From contig FUZG01000006.1 of NCBI GenBank assembly GCA_900168235.1, forward strand, positions 1 through 64,000: a DNA stretch of 64,000 nt. Reading direction: 5' to 3'. A program made the translations under genes and the position numbers. Below, piece after piece: positions 6,962 through 15,942 of the stretch. Numbering within the stretch: the stretch's first letter is position 1; each line of letters opens with the position of its first letter. The notes under the pieces are model-generated. The model ran no database searches, was not told where the DNA came from, and was given only the letters and a program-made list of their open reading frames with translations. The DNA is from Lachnospiraceae bacterium (GTDB lineage Bacteria; Bacillota; Clostridia; Lachnospirales; Lachnospiraceae).

Positions 6962-7887
6962 GCATGGGAAAGATCATAGCGGTTTGTATAAGTGAAAAAA
7001 GAGGAACTCAGAAAAAGCAGGTAGAAAGTATAGAGCTGAAACCGGAACACGGAATAGTCGGCGACGCTCATGCGGGAAACTGGCATAGACAGGTGAGTCT
7101 CCTTTCATTTGAGAAGATCGATGAATTTAGAAAGCGCGGAGCTGATATAGATTTCGGAGCGTTCGGAGAAAACATAGTCTGCGAAGGTTTTGATCTGAGA
7201 ACACTTCCTGTAGGAACGAGATTTCAGATAGGAGATGCACTTCTGGAACTTACCCAGATCGGAAAGGCGTGCCACTCGCACTGTGAGATCTACAAGACCA
7301 TGGGTGACTGCATAATGCCGAGAGAGGGCGTTTTTACGATCGTCTTGAAAGGTGGTACAGTGAAGCCCGGAGATGAGATCGAAATGATCCCGCCTTCAGA
7401 CGACCGTCCTTTTACAGCAGCAGTGATAACGCTTTCTGACAGAGCATCAAAGGGTATATATGAGGATAAATCGGGACCCGTGATCAGGGAAATGCTGGAA
7501 GAGGACGGCTATCAGGTGATAGAGCAGATGGTGCTCCCTGACGGAAGAAATCGTCTGGAAACAGAGCTTATGAGGCTTTCTGACCAGAGACAGGTAAACG
7601 TGATATTTACTACAGGCGGGACCGGATTCAGTGAGCGGGATCTGACGCCTGAGGCAACGAAGGCAGTGTGTGACAGGGAAGTGCCGGGAATCGGAGAAGC
7701 GCTGAGAAATTACAGCATGCAGTTTACTCCAAATGCCATGCTTTCCAGACAGACAGCAGGAATCCGAAAGAGGACCCTTATCGTTAATCTTCCGGGAAGT
7801 CCAAAGGCATGCAGCGAGGATCTGGAGTTTCTGCTGGGACCGCTAAAGCACGGTGTTGGGATATTGCGGGGAACAGTATCGGAATGA
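6958..7887 (+). CDS. MOSC domain fused to MogA/MoaB-type molybdopterin adenylyltransferase
   Basis: 309 residues. Residues 1-140 are a MOSC domain (GIVGDAHAGNWHRQVSLLS, FGENIV, and the conserved Cys in IGKACHSHCEIY), a module proposed to bind sulfur or cofactor as in YiiM/MOSC proteins. Residues about 148-309 are MogA/MoaB: AVITLSDRASKGIYEDKSGP, FTTGGTGFSERDLTPEAT and LIVNLPGSPKAC are the molybdopterin-binding motifs. MogA adenylates molybdopterin before molybdenum insertion. The fusion may hand the cofactor from adenylation to a sulfur-carrying step; that part is inference. ATG at 6958 overlaps the moaA stop; a second ATG at 6964 is possible. Confidence 0.92.
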   Translation: MSMGKIIAVCISEKRGTQKKQVESIELKPEHGIVGDAHAGNWHRQVSLLSFEKIDEFRKRGADIDFGAFGENIVCEGFDLRTLPVGTRFQIGDALLELTQIGKACHSHCEIYKTMGDCIMPREGVFTIVLKGGTVKPGDEIEMIPPSDDRPFTAAVITLSDRASKGIYEDKSGPVIREMLEEDGYQVIEQMVLPDGRNRLETELMRLSDQRQVNVIFTTGGTGFSERDLTPEATKAVCDREVPGIGEALRNYSMQFTPNAMLSRQTAGIRKRTLIVNLPGSPKACSEDLEFLLGPLKHGVGILRGTVSE

Positions 7888-7900
7888 GAGGTGAGTTGTC

Positions 7901-8869
7901 ATGAAAAAAATTGCGAAGGTTGTAACGGCATTGATCACAGCGTCTGCACTAGTTATGAGTCTCACCGCGTGCGGAGCATCTGATAAAGTGTCTGCGGCAG
8001 GAACTTCAAGCGGAGAGGGGGCTGACACGGCATCATCTGCGGGAATAGTGGAAGATACAGCATTTTCTACTGAAGTGATGCAGGATGAGACAGAAATGAC
8101 AGAGAATGATCCGACTGAGATACAGGTATTTATCGCAGCGTCTCTTAATAATGTCATGCAGGAAGTTGCCGCGAAATATAATGAGAAAAATCCTGATGTG
8201 AAGATTGTATTTAATGCAGATTCTTCGGGAACGCTGCTTGCTCAGATAGAGGAAGGTTATGCATGTGATGTGTTTTTCTCAGCTGCGCAGAAGCAGATGA
8301 ATATCCTGCAGGATGATGATGGTCTCGTGGTTGATGGCACAAGGCACAATGTGGTCAACAATCAGGTCTGTGTGATAAAGAGAAGTGATACAGAGACTGC
8401 TGTAACAGGACTTTCTGATATTTCCAAGGCATCATCCATAGCTCTTGCTGACGGTTCTGTTCCGGTTGGAAAGTACACCCGTGAAGCTATGGTAAATGCA
8501 GGGATTCTTCCGGAAAATGAGGATGTTTCAAAGATTTCAACGAAAGAGGTATCGGACGCACTTGGCGGAGTTGAGATATCCGAGCAGTCGAATGTGTCAA
8601 AAGTTCTGGCAGCGGTTGTTGAAGGCTCCTGTGAAGTAGGAACAACGTATTATTCAGATACATACGGATACGAAAAAGACATTGAAATAATTGAAAAGGT
8701 TCCGTATGAGCTTACAGGAGATGTGATCTATCCTGTGGCTCAGATAAAGAACGACGAAGCAGATGATGCAGAAGTAAAGGCTGCAAGGGACTTTGTGGAT
8801 TTCATCGTGTCTGATGAAGCGAAGGAGATTTTTGATAAATATTACTTTGATACAGATGTTGAGAAGTGA
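7901..8869 (+). CDS. modA: Molybdate ABC transporter substrate-binding lipoprotein ModA
   Basis: 322 residues. Lipoprotein signal with lipobox LTACG (Cys near residue 25), then an acidic Ser/Thr-rich linker to about residue 68, then the ModA fold: VFIAASLNNVMQEVA (oxyanion-binding Ser), FNADSSGTLLAQIEEGYACDVFFSA and VEGSCEVGTTYYSDTY. It captures molybdate or tungstate outside the membrane for ModBC. The linker is longer than in Gram-negative ModA, as expected for a surface-anchored lipoprotein. It follows the MOSC-MogA gene by 13 bases. Confidence 0.93.
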   Translation: MKKIAKVVTALITASALVMSLTACGASDKVSAAGTSSGEGADTASSAGIVEDTAFSTEVMQDETEMTENDPTEIQVFIAASLNNVMQEVAAKYNEKNPDVKIVFNADSSGTLLAQIEEGYACDVFFSAAQKQMNILQDDDGLVVDGTRHNVVNNQVCVIKRSDTETAVTGLSDISKASSIALADGSVPVGKYTREAMVNAGILPENEDVSKISTKEVSDALGGVEISEQSNVSKVLAAVVEGSCEVGTTYYSDTYGYEKDIEIIEKVPYELTGDVIYPVAQIKNDEADDAEVKAARDFVDFIVSDEAKEIFDKYYFDTDVEK

Positions 8870-8932
8870 CTATTGGGACGATGCAGGAATCACAGCTTTA
8901 CAGACGGCATATGATCATGACGTGGGAGTACT

Positions 8933-9631
8933 ATGAACGAGCTTTTTTCTGTCCTTTCGGGACTGGACTGGAGTCCGCTCCGGATATCGCTTAAAACAGG
9001 TGCGGCAGCGACATTTTTTTGTTTTTTTCTTGGAATATTTACAGCATATAAGGTCATGGATATGAAGCCCGGGAAAAGAGCGGTGATAGACGGGATATTG
9101 ACACTGCCAATGGTGCTTCCGCCTACCGTCGCGGGCTTTTTTCTCCTGCTCATTTTTTCGAAAAGGAGATCTATCGGCATTTTTTTATGGGAGACATTTG
9201 ACATCAAGGTCGTTCAGAGCTGGCTTGGCTGTGTGATAGCGGCAATGGTCATTGCATTTCCGCTCATGTACAGAAATGCCAGGGCAGCGTTCGAGCTTGT
9301 GGATCAGAATCTGATTTATGCCGGAAGGACTCTGGGGATGTCGGAATGGGAGATTTTCTGGCGGGTCATAATGCCGACAGCTAAACCCGGTATCGCAGGC
9401 GGAACGATACTGACCTTTGCAAGGGCGCTGGGGGAATATGGCGCAACATCCATGCTCGCAGGAAATATTCCGGGAAAAACAGCTACGGTTTCTCAGAGGA
9501 TAGCAATGGTCATACAGGATCAGGATTATCTGACGGCAGGCGTATGGGTTGCGGTAGTGCTGTTTATCGCGTTTATGGCAGTGTTTGCTATAAACATCAT
9601 TACGGGAAGCTCCGGGAAAATACGGCGGTGA
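8933..9631 (+). CDS. modB: Molybdate ABC transporter permease ModB
   Basis: 232 residues with five to six membrane segments and the ABC permease EAA loop (LGMSEWEIFWRVIMPTAKPGIAGG). ModB-specific features include LPMVLPPTVAGFFLL and FARALGEYGATSMLAGNIPGKT. It forms the membrane channel of the ModABC importer. A 63-base gap separates it from modA, and it is followed within 5 bases by modC. ATG at 8933 sits behind GGGAG. Confidence 0.95.
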   Translation: MNELFSVLSGLDWSPLRISLKTGAAATFFCFFLGIFTAYKVMDMKPGKRAVIDGILTLPMVLPPTVAGFFLLLIFSKRRSIGIFLWETFDIKVVQSWLGCVIAAMVIAFPLMYRNARAAFELVDQNLIYAGRTLGMSEWEIFWRVIMPTAKPGIAGGTILTFARALGEYGATSMLAGNIPGKTATVSQRIAMVIQDQDYLTAGVWVAVVLFIAFMAVFAINIITGSSGKIRR

Positions 9632-9636
9632 AATAA

Positions 9637-10695
9637 GTGGGGATAGAAGTTGATATCAGACGCAGGCTCGGTGAATACGAGCTTGATATGTCTTTTAGTG
9701 AAAATTCAAAACGTATAGGAGTACTTGGGGCCTCCGGTTCAGGAAAGTCCATGATGCTAAAGTCCATCGCCGGGATCGAACTGCCTGACAGCGGTCGGAT
9801 AGTATTAAATGACAGGGGTCTTTATGATTCAGAAAAGCATATTGATATAAAGCCTCAGAAAAGAAATGTTGGTTATCTTTTTCAGAACTATGCACTTTTT
9901 CCGACGATGACTGTTGTACAAAATATTGCTGTCGGTATCAGGAGACCGAGAGAGGAAAAAGCTGAGCGTATAAGCGAAATGATAAGTAAATTTCAGCTCA
10001 CGGGTCTGGAAAACAGGTATCCTGCAGAACTGTCCGGCGGGCAGCAGCAGAGAACGGCACTGGCGCGAATAATGGCATATGAACCTGAAGCGATACTTCT
10101 TGATGAACCATTTTCTGCACTGGACTCGTATCTAAAGGATCACATGCAGGCTGAGCTTATGGAGATGCTTTCTGATTTTGAAGGCACGGTCATAATGGTA
10201 TCCCATTCAAGAGATGAGATATACAGGTTCAGTGATACGCTCCTCATTGTTGATCAGGGCAGGATCATGAACCATGGAAGGACGAAGGATATTTTTTCGC
10301 ATCCTGAGACAAGATCTGCAGCCATGCTCACAGGATGCAAAAATTTTTCGGCAGCGGATATTATTGATGCACACACCATTTTTGCGAAGGGCTGGGGAAT
10401 AACTCTTAAAGTAAAGCAGGAGATTCCAAAGGACACACATTTTATAGGATACAGGGCTCATCAGTTTGAACCTATATGGGGAGAATGTACAGAAAATTGC
10501 ATTAAGTTTAATCTGTCATCGAGAGCTGACCTGCAGTTTGAGAGGAACTTTTATATCAAGCCTGAGTGCCCTGAGTACAGCAGAGAAGCTGTCATAACAT
10601 GGTATGTTCAGAGAGATAAATGGGAGTCCCTTGATAAAAAAGGACTGCCGGATTTTTTGCGCTTTAGGGAAGAAGATATAATGTTTTTGAAGTAA
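9637..10695 (+). CDS. modC: Molybdate ABC transporter ATP-binding protein ModC
   Basis: 352 residues, starting at GTG 9637 behind GGCGGTG. Walker A is GASGSGKS, the Q-loop is FQNYALFP, the signature is LSGGQQQR, Walker B is AILLDEPFSALD and the switch His lies in VSHSRDE. The C-terminal 120 residues do not show an obvious TOBE/MOP repeat but have the length of one, so transport-linked control by oxyanion binding is possible but not visible. It powers import with ModAB and completes the transport block inside the cofactor operon. Confidence 0.94.
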   Translation: MGIEVDIRRRLGEYELDMSFSENSKRIGVLGASGSGKSMMLKSIAGIELPDSGRIVLNDRGLYDSEKHIDIKPQKRNVGYLFQNYALFPTMTVVQNIAVGIRRPREEKAERISEMISKFQLTGLENRYPAELSGGQQQRTALARIMAYEPEAILLDEPFSALDSYLKDHMQAELMEMLSDFEGTVIMVSHSRDEIYRFSDTLLIVDQGRIMNHGRTKDIFSHPETRSAAMLTGCKNFSAADIIDAHTIFAKGWGITLKVKQEIPKDTHFIGYRAHQFEPIWGECTENCIKFNLSSRADLQFERNFYIKPECPEYSREAVITWYVQRDKWESLDKKGLPDFLRFREEDIMFLK

Positions 10696-10707
10696 CGGAG
10701 AATATAT

Positions 10708-11205
10708 ATGTCATTGATCGATAATAATAGCTCAAATGAGTTCACCCACTTTGACGAATCGGGAAATGCCGTCATGGTGGATGTTTCTGAAAAGAATGTA
10801 ACAAAAAGAACTGCTGTCGCAAAGGGAACCATAAAAGTCACGTCAGAGGTTTTTGATGCGATACGCGGAAAGAAAGTTAAAAAAGGCGATGTTTTAACGG
10901 TCGCACAGGTCGCGGGGATAATGGGAACGAAAAAAACATCGGAACTGATACCTATGTGTCACCTGCTGAATTTGACAAATTCAAAGGTTTGGTTTGAAAT
11001 GAAAGAAGACGACCTGTCGATCGATGCATTCTGCCTGGTAAAAACAGAAGGGAAGACCGGAGTAGAAATGGAAGCGCTGACAGGCGTAAATATTGCTCTT
11101 CTCACCATTTACGATATGTGTAAAGCCATTGATAAACGTATGATCATGACCGATATCCATCTTGTAGAAAAAAATGGCGGGAAAAGCGGAGATTTTTTGT
11201 TTTAA
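10708..11205 (+). CDS. moaC: Cyclic pyranopterin monophosphate synthase MoaC
   Basis: 165 residues. Family signatures: MVDVSEKNVTKRTAVAKG, IMGTKKTSELIPMCHLL, VKTEGKTGVEMEALTGVNIALLTIYDMCKA and the C-terminal LVEKNGGKSG. It converts the MoaA product to cyclic pyranopterin monophosphate. It lies 12 bases after modC, so the operon mixes synthesis and transport. MoaD and MoaE, needed for the next step, are not in the window. Confidence 0.97.
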   Translation: MSLIDNNSSNEFTHFDESGNAVMVDVSEKNVTKRTAVAKGTIKVTSEVFDAIRGKKVKKGDVLTVAQVAGIMGTKKTSELIPMCHLLNLTNSKVWFEMKEDDLSIDAFCLVKTEGKTGVEMEALTGVNIALLTIYDMCKAIDKRMIMTDIHLVEKNGGKSGDFLF

Positions 11206-11217
11206 GGATTTATATAT

Positions 11218-11823
11218 ATGAATGATAATGAGATTCAGTGGGATAAACTGCTTGGGATAAAGACTACAGGAAGAGATGATTCCAATGCGGATCAATATCG
11301 TTTTCCCTATGAACCTACGCCCTACTCTGTACTTGAACGACTCGCAAACAGCGGATATATCCGAAAGAAAAATCAGCTGATTGATTACGGATGCGGAAAA
11401 GGCAGAGTAGGTCTTTTCCTGTCGTATCAGACGCGGTGCAGATCCATCGGTGTGGAGTACGACGAACGTATTTATAAGGATGCCGCAGCTAACGGAGAAA
11501 AAGGTGTGTCAGGTTCAAGAACAGTGTTTCTCATGGAGAATGCGGAAAATTATAAGGTTCCGCCGGAAGCTGACCGCATGTTTTTCTTTAATCCTTTTTC
11601 GGTTGAGATCCTGAGACATGTCATTGCAAGGATAATCGAGTCATATTATGAAGAGAATAGAGAGATCATGCTGTTTTTCTATTATCCGTCGGATGAATAT
11701 GTGTCTTATCTGATGACTGTTGATGAGCTGGAATTTATGGATGAGATAAGCTGCGCAGACCTTTTTGACGGTAATGATCCGAGAGAGAGGATCATGATCT
11801 TTAAGACTGCATCTATGGGGTGA
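11218..11823 (+). CDS. Class I SAM-dependent methyltransferase, substrate unknown
   Basis: 201 residues. LIDYGCGKGRVGLFL is the SAM-binding motif I, GVEYDERIYKDA fits motif II (acidic residue for the ribose), and FFFNPFS occupies motif IV. The substrate cannot be read from the sequence. It is packed between moaC (12 bases before) and the GT4 gene (3 bases after), so it is very likely co-transcribed with the molybdenum genes, though nothing shows that it belongs to their pathway. Confidence 0.82.
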   Translation: MNDNEIQWDKLLGIKTTGRDDSNADQYRFPYEPTPYSVLERLANSGYIRKKNQLIDYGCGKGRVGLFLSYQTRCRSIGVEYDERIYKDAAANGEKGVSGSRTVFLMENAENYKVPPEADRMFFFNPFSVEILRHVIARIIESYYEENREIMLFFYYPSDEYVSYLMTVDELEFMDEISCADLFDGNDPRERIMIFKTASMG

Positions 11824-11826
11824 TTT

Positions 11827-13293
11827 ATGAAAGTATGTTTATTAAATGATTCTTTTCCGCCGGTCATAGACGGTGTGGCGAATGTCGTGACAAATTATGC
11901 ACATATCCTTACTGCAAAGCATGGAGCAGAAGTGATGGTAGGCACACCCAGGTATCCTGATGCGGACTATGATAACTATCCGTTTCAGGTGGTGCCTTAC
12001 AGAAGCTTTGATACTACAAAAATAGTAAAAGGATATCGTGCAGGAAACCCTCTGGCGGTGCGTTCTGCAAAGAGAATGATAGATTTTCAGCCGGATATAA
12101 TCCATTCCCATTGTCCGGTTTCATCAAACGTGCTGGCAAGGCTTGTGAGAAACGAGACTTCAGCGCCTGTGGTTTTCACCTATCATACGAAGTTTGACGT
12201 AGATATCGCAAGAGCGGTAAAGGACAAATTTTTGCAGCAGGAGAGCATAAAGGTGCTTGTCAATACTATCTCTGCCTGTGATGAAGTGTGGTGCGTAAGC
12301 GAAGGCGCCGGAGAAAATCTGAAATCTCTCGGCTACGAGGGCGAATACAGGGTAGTGTCAAACGGCGTTGATTTTGAAAAGGGAATGGCATCTGAGGAAG
12401 CTATAAAGGAAGCTACAGGTGATTATGACCTTCCGGAAAACGTGCCGTTATTTTTATTTGTAGGTCGAATGATGGCGTACAAGGGAATACCGCTGATACT
12501 CGATGCTCTGAAAATGCTGAAAGAAAAAGACATTGATTTTCGTATGGTATTCGTGGGTAAGGGCGCAGATCTTGATGGATTTATCGCAACGGCGGAAGAA
12601 TATGGTATCTCTGATAAAGTATTTTTCACGGGGGCGATCTATGACAGAGAAGCTCTCCGTGCATGGAATACGAGAGCGGATCTCTTTGTATTTCCATCAA
12701 CTTACGATACGAACGGCATAGTCGTTCGCGAGGCAGCGGCATGCGGTCTTGCGAGTGCTCTGATACGCAATTCATGTGCGGCAGAGGGAATAACGGACGA
12801 CAGGAACGGATTCATCATTGATGAAAACGCGGAGTCTCTTGCAGAACTCTTAACAAGAGTCAGCAAGGATCTGGATCACGCCCGTAAGGTCGGTGAAAAT
12901 GCTATGAATGAGATCTATATCTCATGGGAAGACGCCGTCAGCGACGCATATGACCGCTACGGAGAAATCCTGGAGGATGTCAGAGCCGGAAAAATGGAGA
13001 TCCGACGCAAGACCATGACGGATCACATGCTTGATGCAACGGCTGATTTTATAAATAAAACTGACAAAATTCTGAACATTCCAAGAAAGACCTTTGAAGG
13101 TATGATAGATAACACCATGGAAATGGTTGATTATATCATAGATGCACAGGAACGCAGAAATGAGGAGCTTCGCAGTATTTTTGACAGTGCGGAGCAGAGC
13201 ATGGCTGAAATGTATGAAAAGCAGGAACGCATGACTGACAGTATCAGAAAAGGGTTTAAGGAAGTGATAGATGATGCAAAGAGACTGGTATAA
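11827..13293 (+). CDS. GT4-family glycosyltransferase with C-terminal helical extension
   Basis: 488 residues. It has the GT-B fold: N-terminal domain with PPVIDGVANVV (acceptor loop), IIHSHCP and VFTYHTKF; C-terminal domain with FVGRMMAYKGI and PSTYDTNGIVVREAAACG, the donor-binding E-x7-E region of family GT4. The nearest resemblance is to diacylglycerol glucosyltransferases and other membrane-surface enzymes, but the acceptor is not certain. Beyond about residue 395 there is a charged helical or coiled-coil extension absent from minimal GT4 enzymes, which could dock it to membrane or partner. Its last 23 bases overlap the start of the following GH13 gene. Confidence 0.88.
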   Translation: MKVCLLNDSFPPVIDGVANVVTNYAHILTAKHGAEVMVGTPRYPDADYDNYPFQVVPYRSFDTTKIVKGYRAGNPLAVRSAKRMIDFQPDIIHSHCPVSSNVLARLVRNETSAPVVFTYHTKFDVDIARAVKDKFLQQESIKVLVNTISACDEVWCVSEGAGENLKSLGYEGEYRVVSNGVDFEKGMASEEAIKEATGDYDLPENVPLFLFVGRMMAYKGIPLILDALKMLKEKDIDFRMVFVGKGADLDGFIATAEEYGISDKVFFTGAIYDREALRAWNTRADLFVFPSTYDTNGIVVREAAACGLASALIRNSCAAEGITDDRNGFIIDENAESLAELLTRVSKDLDHARKVGENAMNEIYISWEDAVSDAYDRYGEILEDVRAGKMEIRRKTMTDHMLDATADFINKTDKILNIPRKTFEGMIDNTMEMVDYIIDAQERRNEELRSIFDSAEQSMAEMYEKQERMTDSIRKGFKEVIDDAKRLV

Positions 13294-14935
13294 AACCGCA
13301 GTCTTTTATCAGATATGGGTCAGAAGCTTTGCTGACGGAAATGGTGATGGCATAGGAGATCTTTATGGCGTGTACAAAAAATTGCCGTACATAAAATCTC
13401 TCGGAGTAAATGCGATATGGTTCTCGCCGCTCTATCCGTCGCCAAACGCAGATTTTGGATATGACATTTCTGACTACTGCGATATTCATCCGGATTACGG
13501 AACTCTGGATCAGTTTAAGAAAGTGCTGGACAGGGCTCATGAAATGGGAATCCGTGTAGTTATGGATCTCGTTATAAATCATACGTCAGACGAGCATAAA
13601 TGGTTTAAGGAAAGCTGTAAGGGCAAAGATAACGAGTACAGTGATTATTACATCTGGCGGGATAAGCCCAACAACTGGAACTCGATCTTTGAAGGAAAAG
13701 CCTGGGAGTATAACGAAGAGAGAGGTCAGTATTATCTGCATATTTTTGCAAAAAAACAGCCTGATCTGAACATGGATAACCCGAAGGTACGGGAAGAAGT
13801 TAAAAAGATCATGCGTTTCTGGCTGGATATGGGAGTCGATGGTTTCAGAGAGGATGTCATTACTTTTATATCTAAAAAAGAAGGACTTCCGGATGGTCTT
13901 CCGTTTTTACCCATAGTAAATGGTATGCCCTATTATAAGGATGGACCGCATATCATCGAGTATCTGAAGGAATTTCGGGAAGTGAGCGACGAGTACGGTG
14001 CAGTCCAGATAGGTGAAGGACCTATGACTACGGTGCGTTCTGCGCTTAAATATCTGACGGGACCGGAAAAGACGCTGGACCTCATGTTTTCCTTTGATCA
14101 TATGCTTGCGGACTGTTTTTATACAGAGTATCTTCACAGGAAATTTGATCTCGTGAAGTTAAAGCGCGCATTTTCAAAGTGGCAGAGAGCTCTGAACAAT
14201 GACGGATGGAATACGTTATATCTGGAAAATCATGATCATCCGAGGATCATAAGCAGATATGGAAGTGAACGGCACTGGAAAGCGAGCGGAAAGATGCTTG
14301 CGGCGTGCTATATGTTTCAGAAGGGAACACCTTTTATCTATCAGGGGCAGGAGATAGGCATGACTAACATCCGCCTTCGGGATATAGCTCATTATGTGGA
14401 TGTTTCCTCGATCATGAATTTCAACTTATTCAATACGGATGACCCTATAAATAAGAGGATGGCGAGGATACATATTTCCAGCAGGGACTCCTCAAGGACT
14501 CCTATGCAGTGGAATGGTACAAAGTATGCCGGTTTTTCCCGTGTGAAACCGTGGTTCTATGTGAATCGGAATTATAAGACTGTAAATGTAAAGGCAGAGG
14601 AAGAAGATCACGGAAGTATATTAAATTTTTATCGGAAATGTACTGAGCTGAAGAGCAGTAGTAAGACGCTGATATACGGCTCATATCGTGAGTTTTTCCC
14701 GAAGAACCGCCATATATATACTTACGAACGAAAGTGGGATAATATTTCATATTTGGTGATATGCTCATTTTCAAGTCACGGCAGACACTGGAATATACCG
14801 GATGAATATGTGGGGAGGATAGGAAAGCTGGCACTTTGCAATTATCCGATGCCTGTATCCACTGCTATATCACAAAAACCACGTGATCTCCTGAGACCAT
14901 ACGAGGTGCGGGTGTACCGCTATAAACTGAAATAG
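13271..14935 (+). CDS. GH13 alpha-glucosidase (oligo-1,6-glucosidase/trehalose-6-P hydrolase type)
   Basis: 554 residues, no signal peptide, so cytoplasmic. GH13 regions are intact: DLVINHTS (region I), GFREDVI with the nucleophile Asp (II), QIGEGPM with the acid/base Glu (III) and ENHDHPR (IV). GNGDGIGDLYG and the loop FGYDISDYCDIHPDYGT place it in the oligo-1,6-glucosidase/alpha-glucosidase subgroup. It cleaves non-reducing alpha-glucosidic ends of small sugars; the exact bond is undecided. Two adjacent ATG codons (13271, 13274) lie inside the end of the GT4 gene, a 23-base overlap that suggests coupling. The gene pair could make and turn over an alpha-glucoside, which is inference. Confidence 0.92.
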   Translation: MMQRDWYKTAVFYQIWVRSFADGNGDGIGDLYGVYKKLPYIKSLGVNAIWFSPLYPSPNADFGYDISDYCDIHPDYGTLDQFKKVLDRAHEMGIRVVMDLVINHTSDEHKWFKESCKGKDNEYSDYYIWRDKPNNWNSIFEGKAWEYNEERGQYYLHIFAKKQPDLNMDNPKVREEVKKIMRFWLDMGVDGFREDVITFISKKEGLPDGLPFLPIVNGMPYYKDGPHIIEYLKEFREVSDEYGAVQIGEGPMTTVRSALKYLTGPEKTLDLMFSFDHMLADCFYTEYLHRKFDLVKLKRAFSKWQRALNNDGWNTLYLENHDHPRIISRYGSERHWKASGKMLAACYMFQKGTPFIYQGQEIGMTNIRLRDIAHYVDVSSIMNFNLFNTDDPINKRMARIHISSRDSSRTPMQWNGTKYAGFSRVKPWFYVNRNYKTVNVKAEEEDHGSILNFYRKCTELKSSSKTLIYGSYREFFPKNRHIYTYERKWDNISYLVICSFSSHGRHWNIPDEYVGRIGKLALCNYPMPVSTAISQKPRDLLRPYEVRVYRYKLK

Positions 14936-14949
14936 ATACAGAAAAGTAT

Positions 14950-14984
14950 GAGCACCTGAGACAGTGTAAAAGTCTTAGGTGCTC
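14950..14984. terminator. Hairpin between convergent GH13 and yitT-type genes
   Basis: GAGCACCTGAGAC/GTCTTAGGTGCTC stem with a 9-base loop and no strong T-run on either side. Its position between convergent genes suggests a shared transcription end. Confidence 0.55.
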
Positions 14985-15061
14985 TGCTGCGTCTAAACTA
15001 TAATGCAGAATGTTATAAATGCTGCAGGATTTGAAAAAAGTAAGAAAACACGACTGATGGA

Positions 15062-15931
15062 TCACCTGTATTTTTTCACTAATGAGAACCCCCTGCCTTC
15101 TACAGTGTTTACACGGCTTACTGCGATAAAGCTTACGGGATCGATCTCTTTTATCGCTGCCTCTACACTTGGAAGAGCACGGTTCTGAACGATGGTTATG
15201 AGAACATTCTGGGGATTTTTCAGATATCCTCCCTCTCCGTATAAAACAGTGACGCCGTGGTCGAGGTCGAGAAGTATCCGCTGGCGGATCTCTTCTGCAT
15301 GTTCACTGATGATGGTGACCTGAGTGCGGCTCTGTCCCATGAGGAGAAAACGGTCCAGAACAACAGTATAGAGGAGTATCATGACTACGCCGTACAGGAC
15401 GTTTTCAATAGGTGTAAATAATGCCTGCGCGATAATAACGGCGAAATCAAAAAAGTACATGGTGAGTGACAGGGGCAGTCCGAAGTGTTTTTTGAGGCTT
15501 AATGGAGGAATGTCCATACCGCCTGTCGAAGCTCCTGCATGTATGACCATGCCGAGAGAGAAACCTATTCCTACACCGGAAAAAATGGTACAGAGAAAAA
15601 TATCGTTTGTCAGAATACGGTTTCCGAGAAAACGATTTATTATCTCAAGTGACATAGGATATGTAAATGTGCTGAGGATGGTGGCTGCAGCAAATTTTTT
15701 ACCAAGGTCGAAATAGCTCCAGAGGAGAAGCAGGCCATCAAGCACGAGGATAGACGCAGACATGGGAATATGCTGTGTGCGCTGAAGTGCCAGCGCGATA
15801 CCTGTTGTACCGCCTGTTACGAGTCCTGACGGCTCGAGGAAGAGTCTTACCGTCAGAGCATACAGGAATGTGCCGATGACGGTCATGGTCACTGATTTTA
15901 TAATGTCTTTTTTACTTGTCTTGCTGTTCAT
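15062..15931 (-). CDS. YitT-family membrane protein (DUF161/DUF2179)
   Basis: 289 residues: five predicted membrane helices in the first 200 residues, including the family motifs LFLEPSGLVTGGTTGIAL and VIHAGASTGGMDI, then a soluble DUF2179 domain (RTQVTIISEHAEEIRQ, TVLYGEGGYLKN). The family is widespread in Firmicutes and its substrate is unknown; membrane transport of a small molecule is often suggested. The frame stays open far upstream, but I place the start at ATG 15931 because GGAG lies 8 bases before it and the upstream codons run through a family A repeat. The repeat ends only about 12 bases from the start codon, so it may influence expression. Confidence 0.88.
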   Translation of the reverse strand: MNSKTSKKDIIKSVTMTVIGTFLYALTVRLFLEPSGLVTGGTTGIALALQRTQHIPMSASILVLDGLLLLWSYFDLGKKFAAATILSTFTYPMSLEIINRFLGNRILTNDIFLCTIFSGVGIGFSLGMVIHAGASTGGMDIPPLSLKKHFGLPLSLTMYFFDFAVIIAQALFTPIENVLYGVVMILLYTVVLDRFLLMGQSRTQVTIISEHAEEIRQRILLDLDHGVTVLYGEGGYLKNPQNVLITIVQNRALPSVEAAIKEIDPVSFIAVSRVNTVEGRGFSLVKKYR

Positions 15932-15942
15932 ATAATGTCTCC

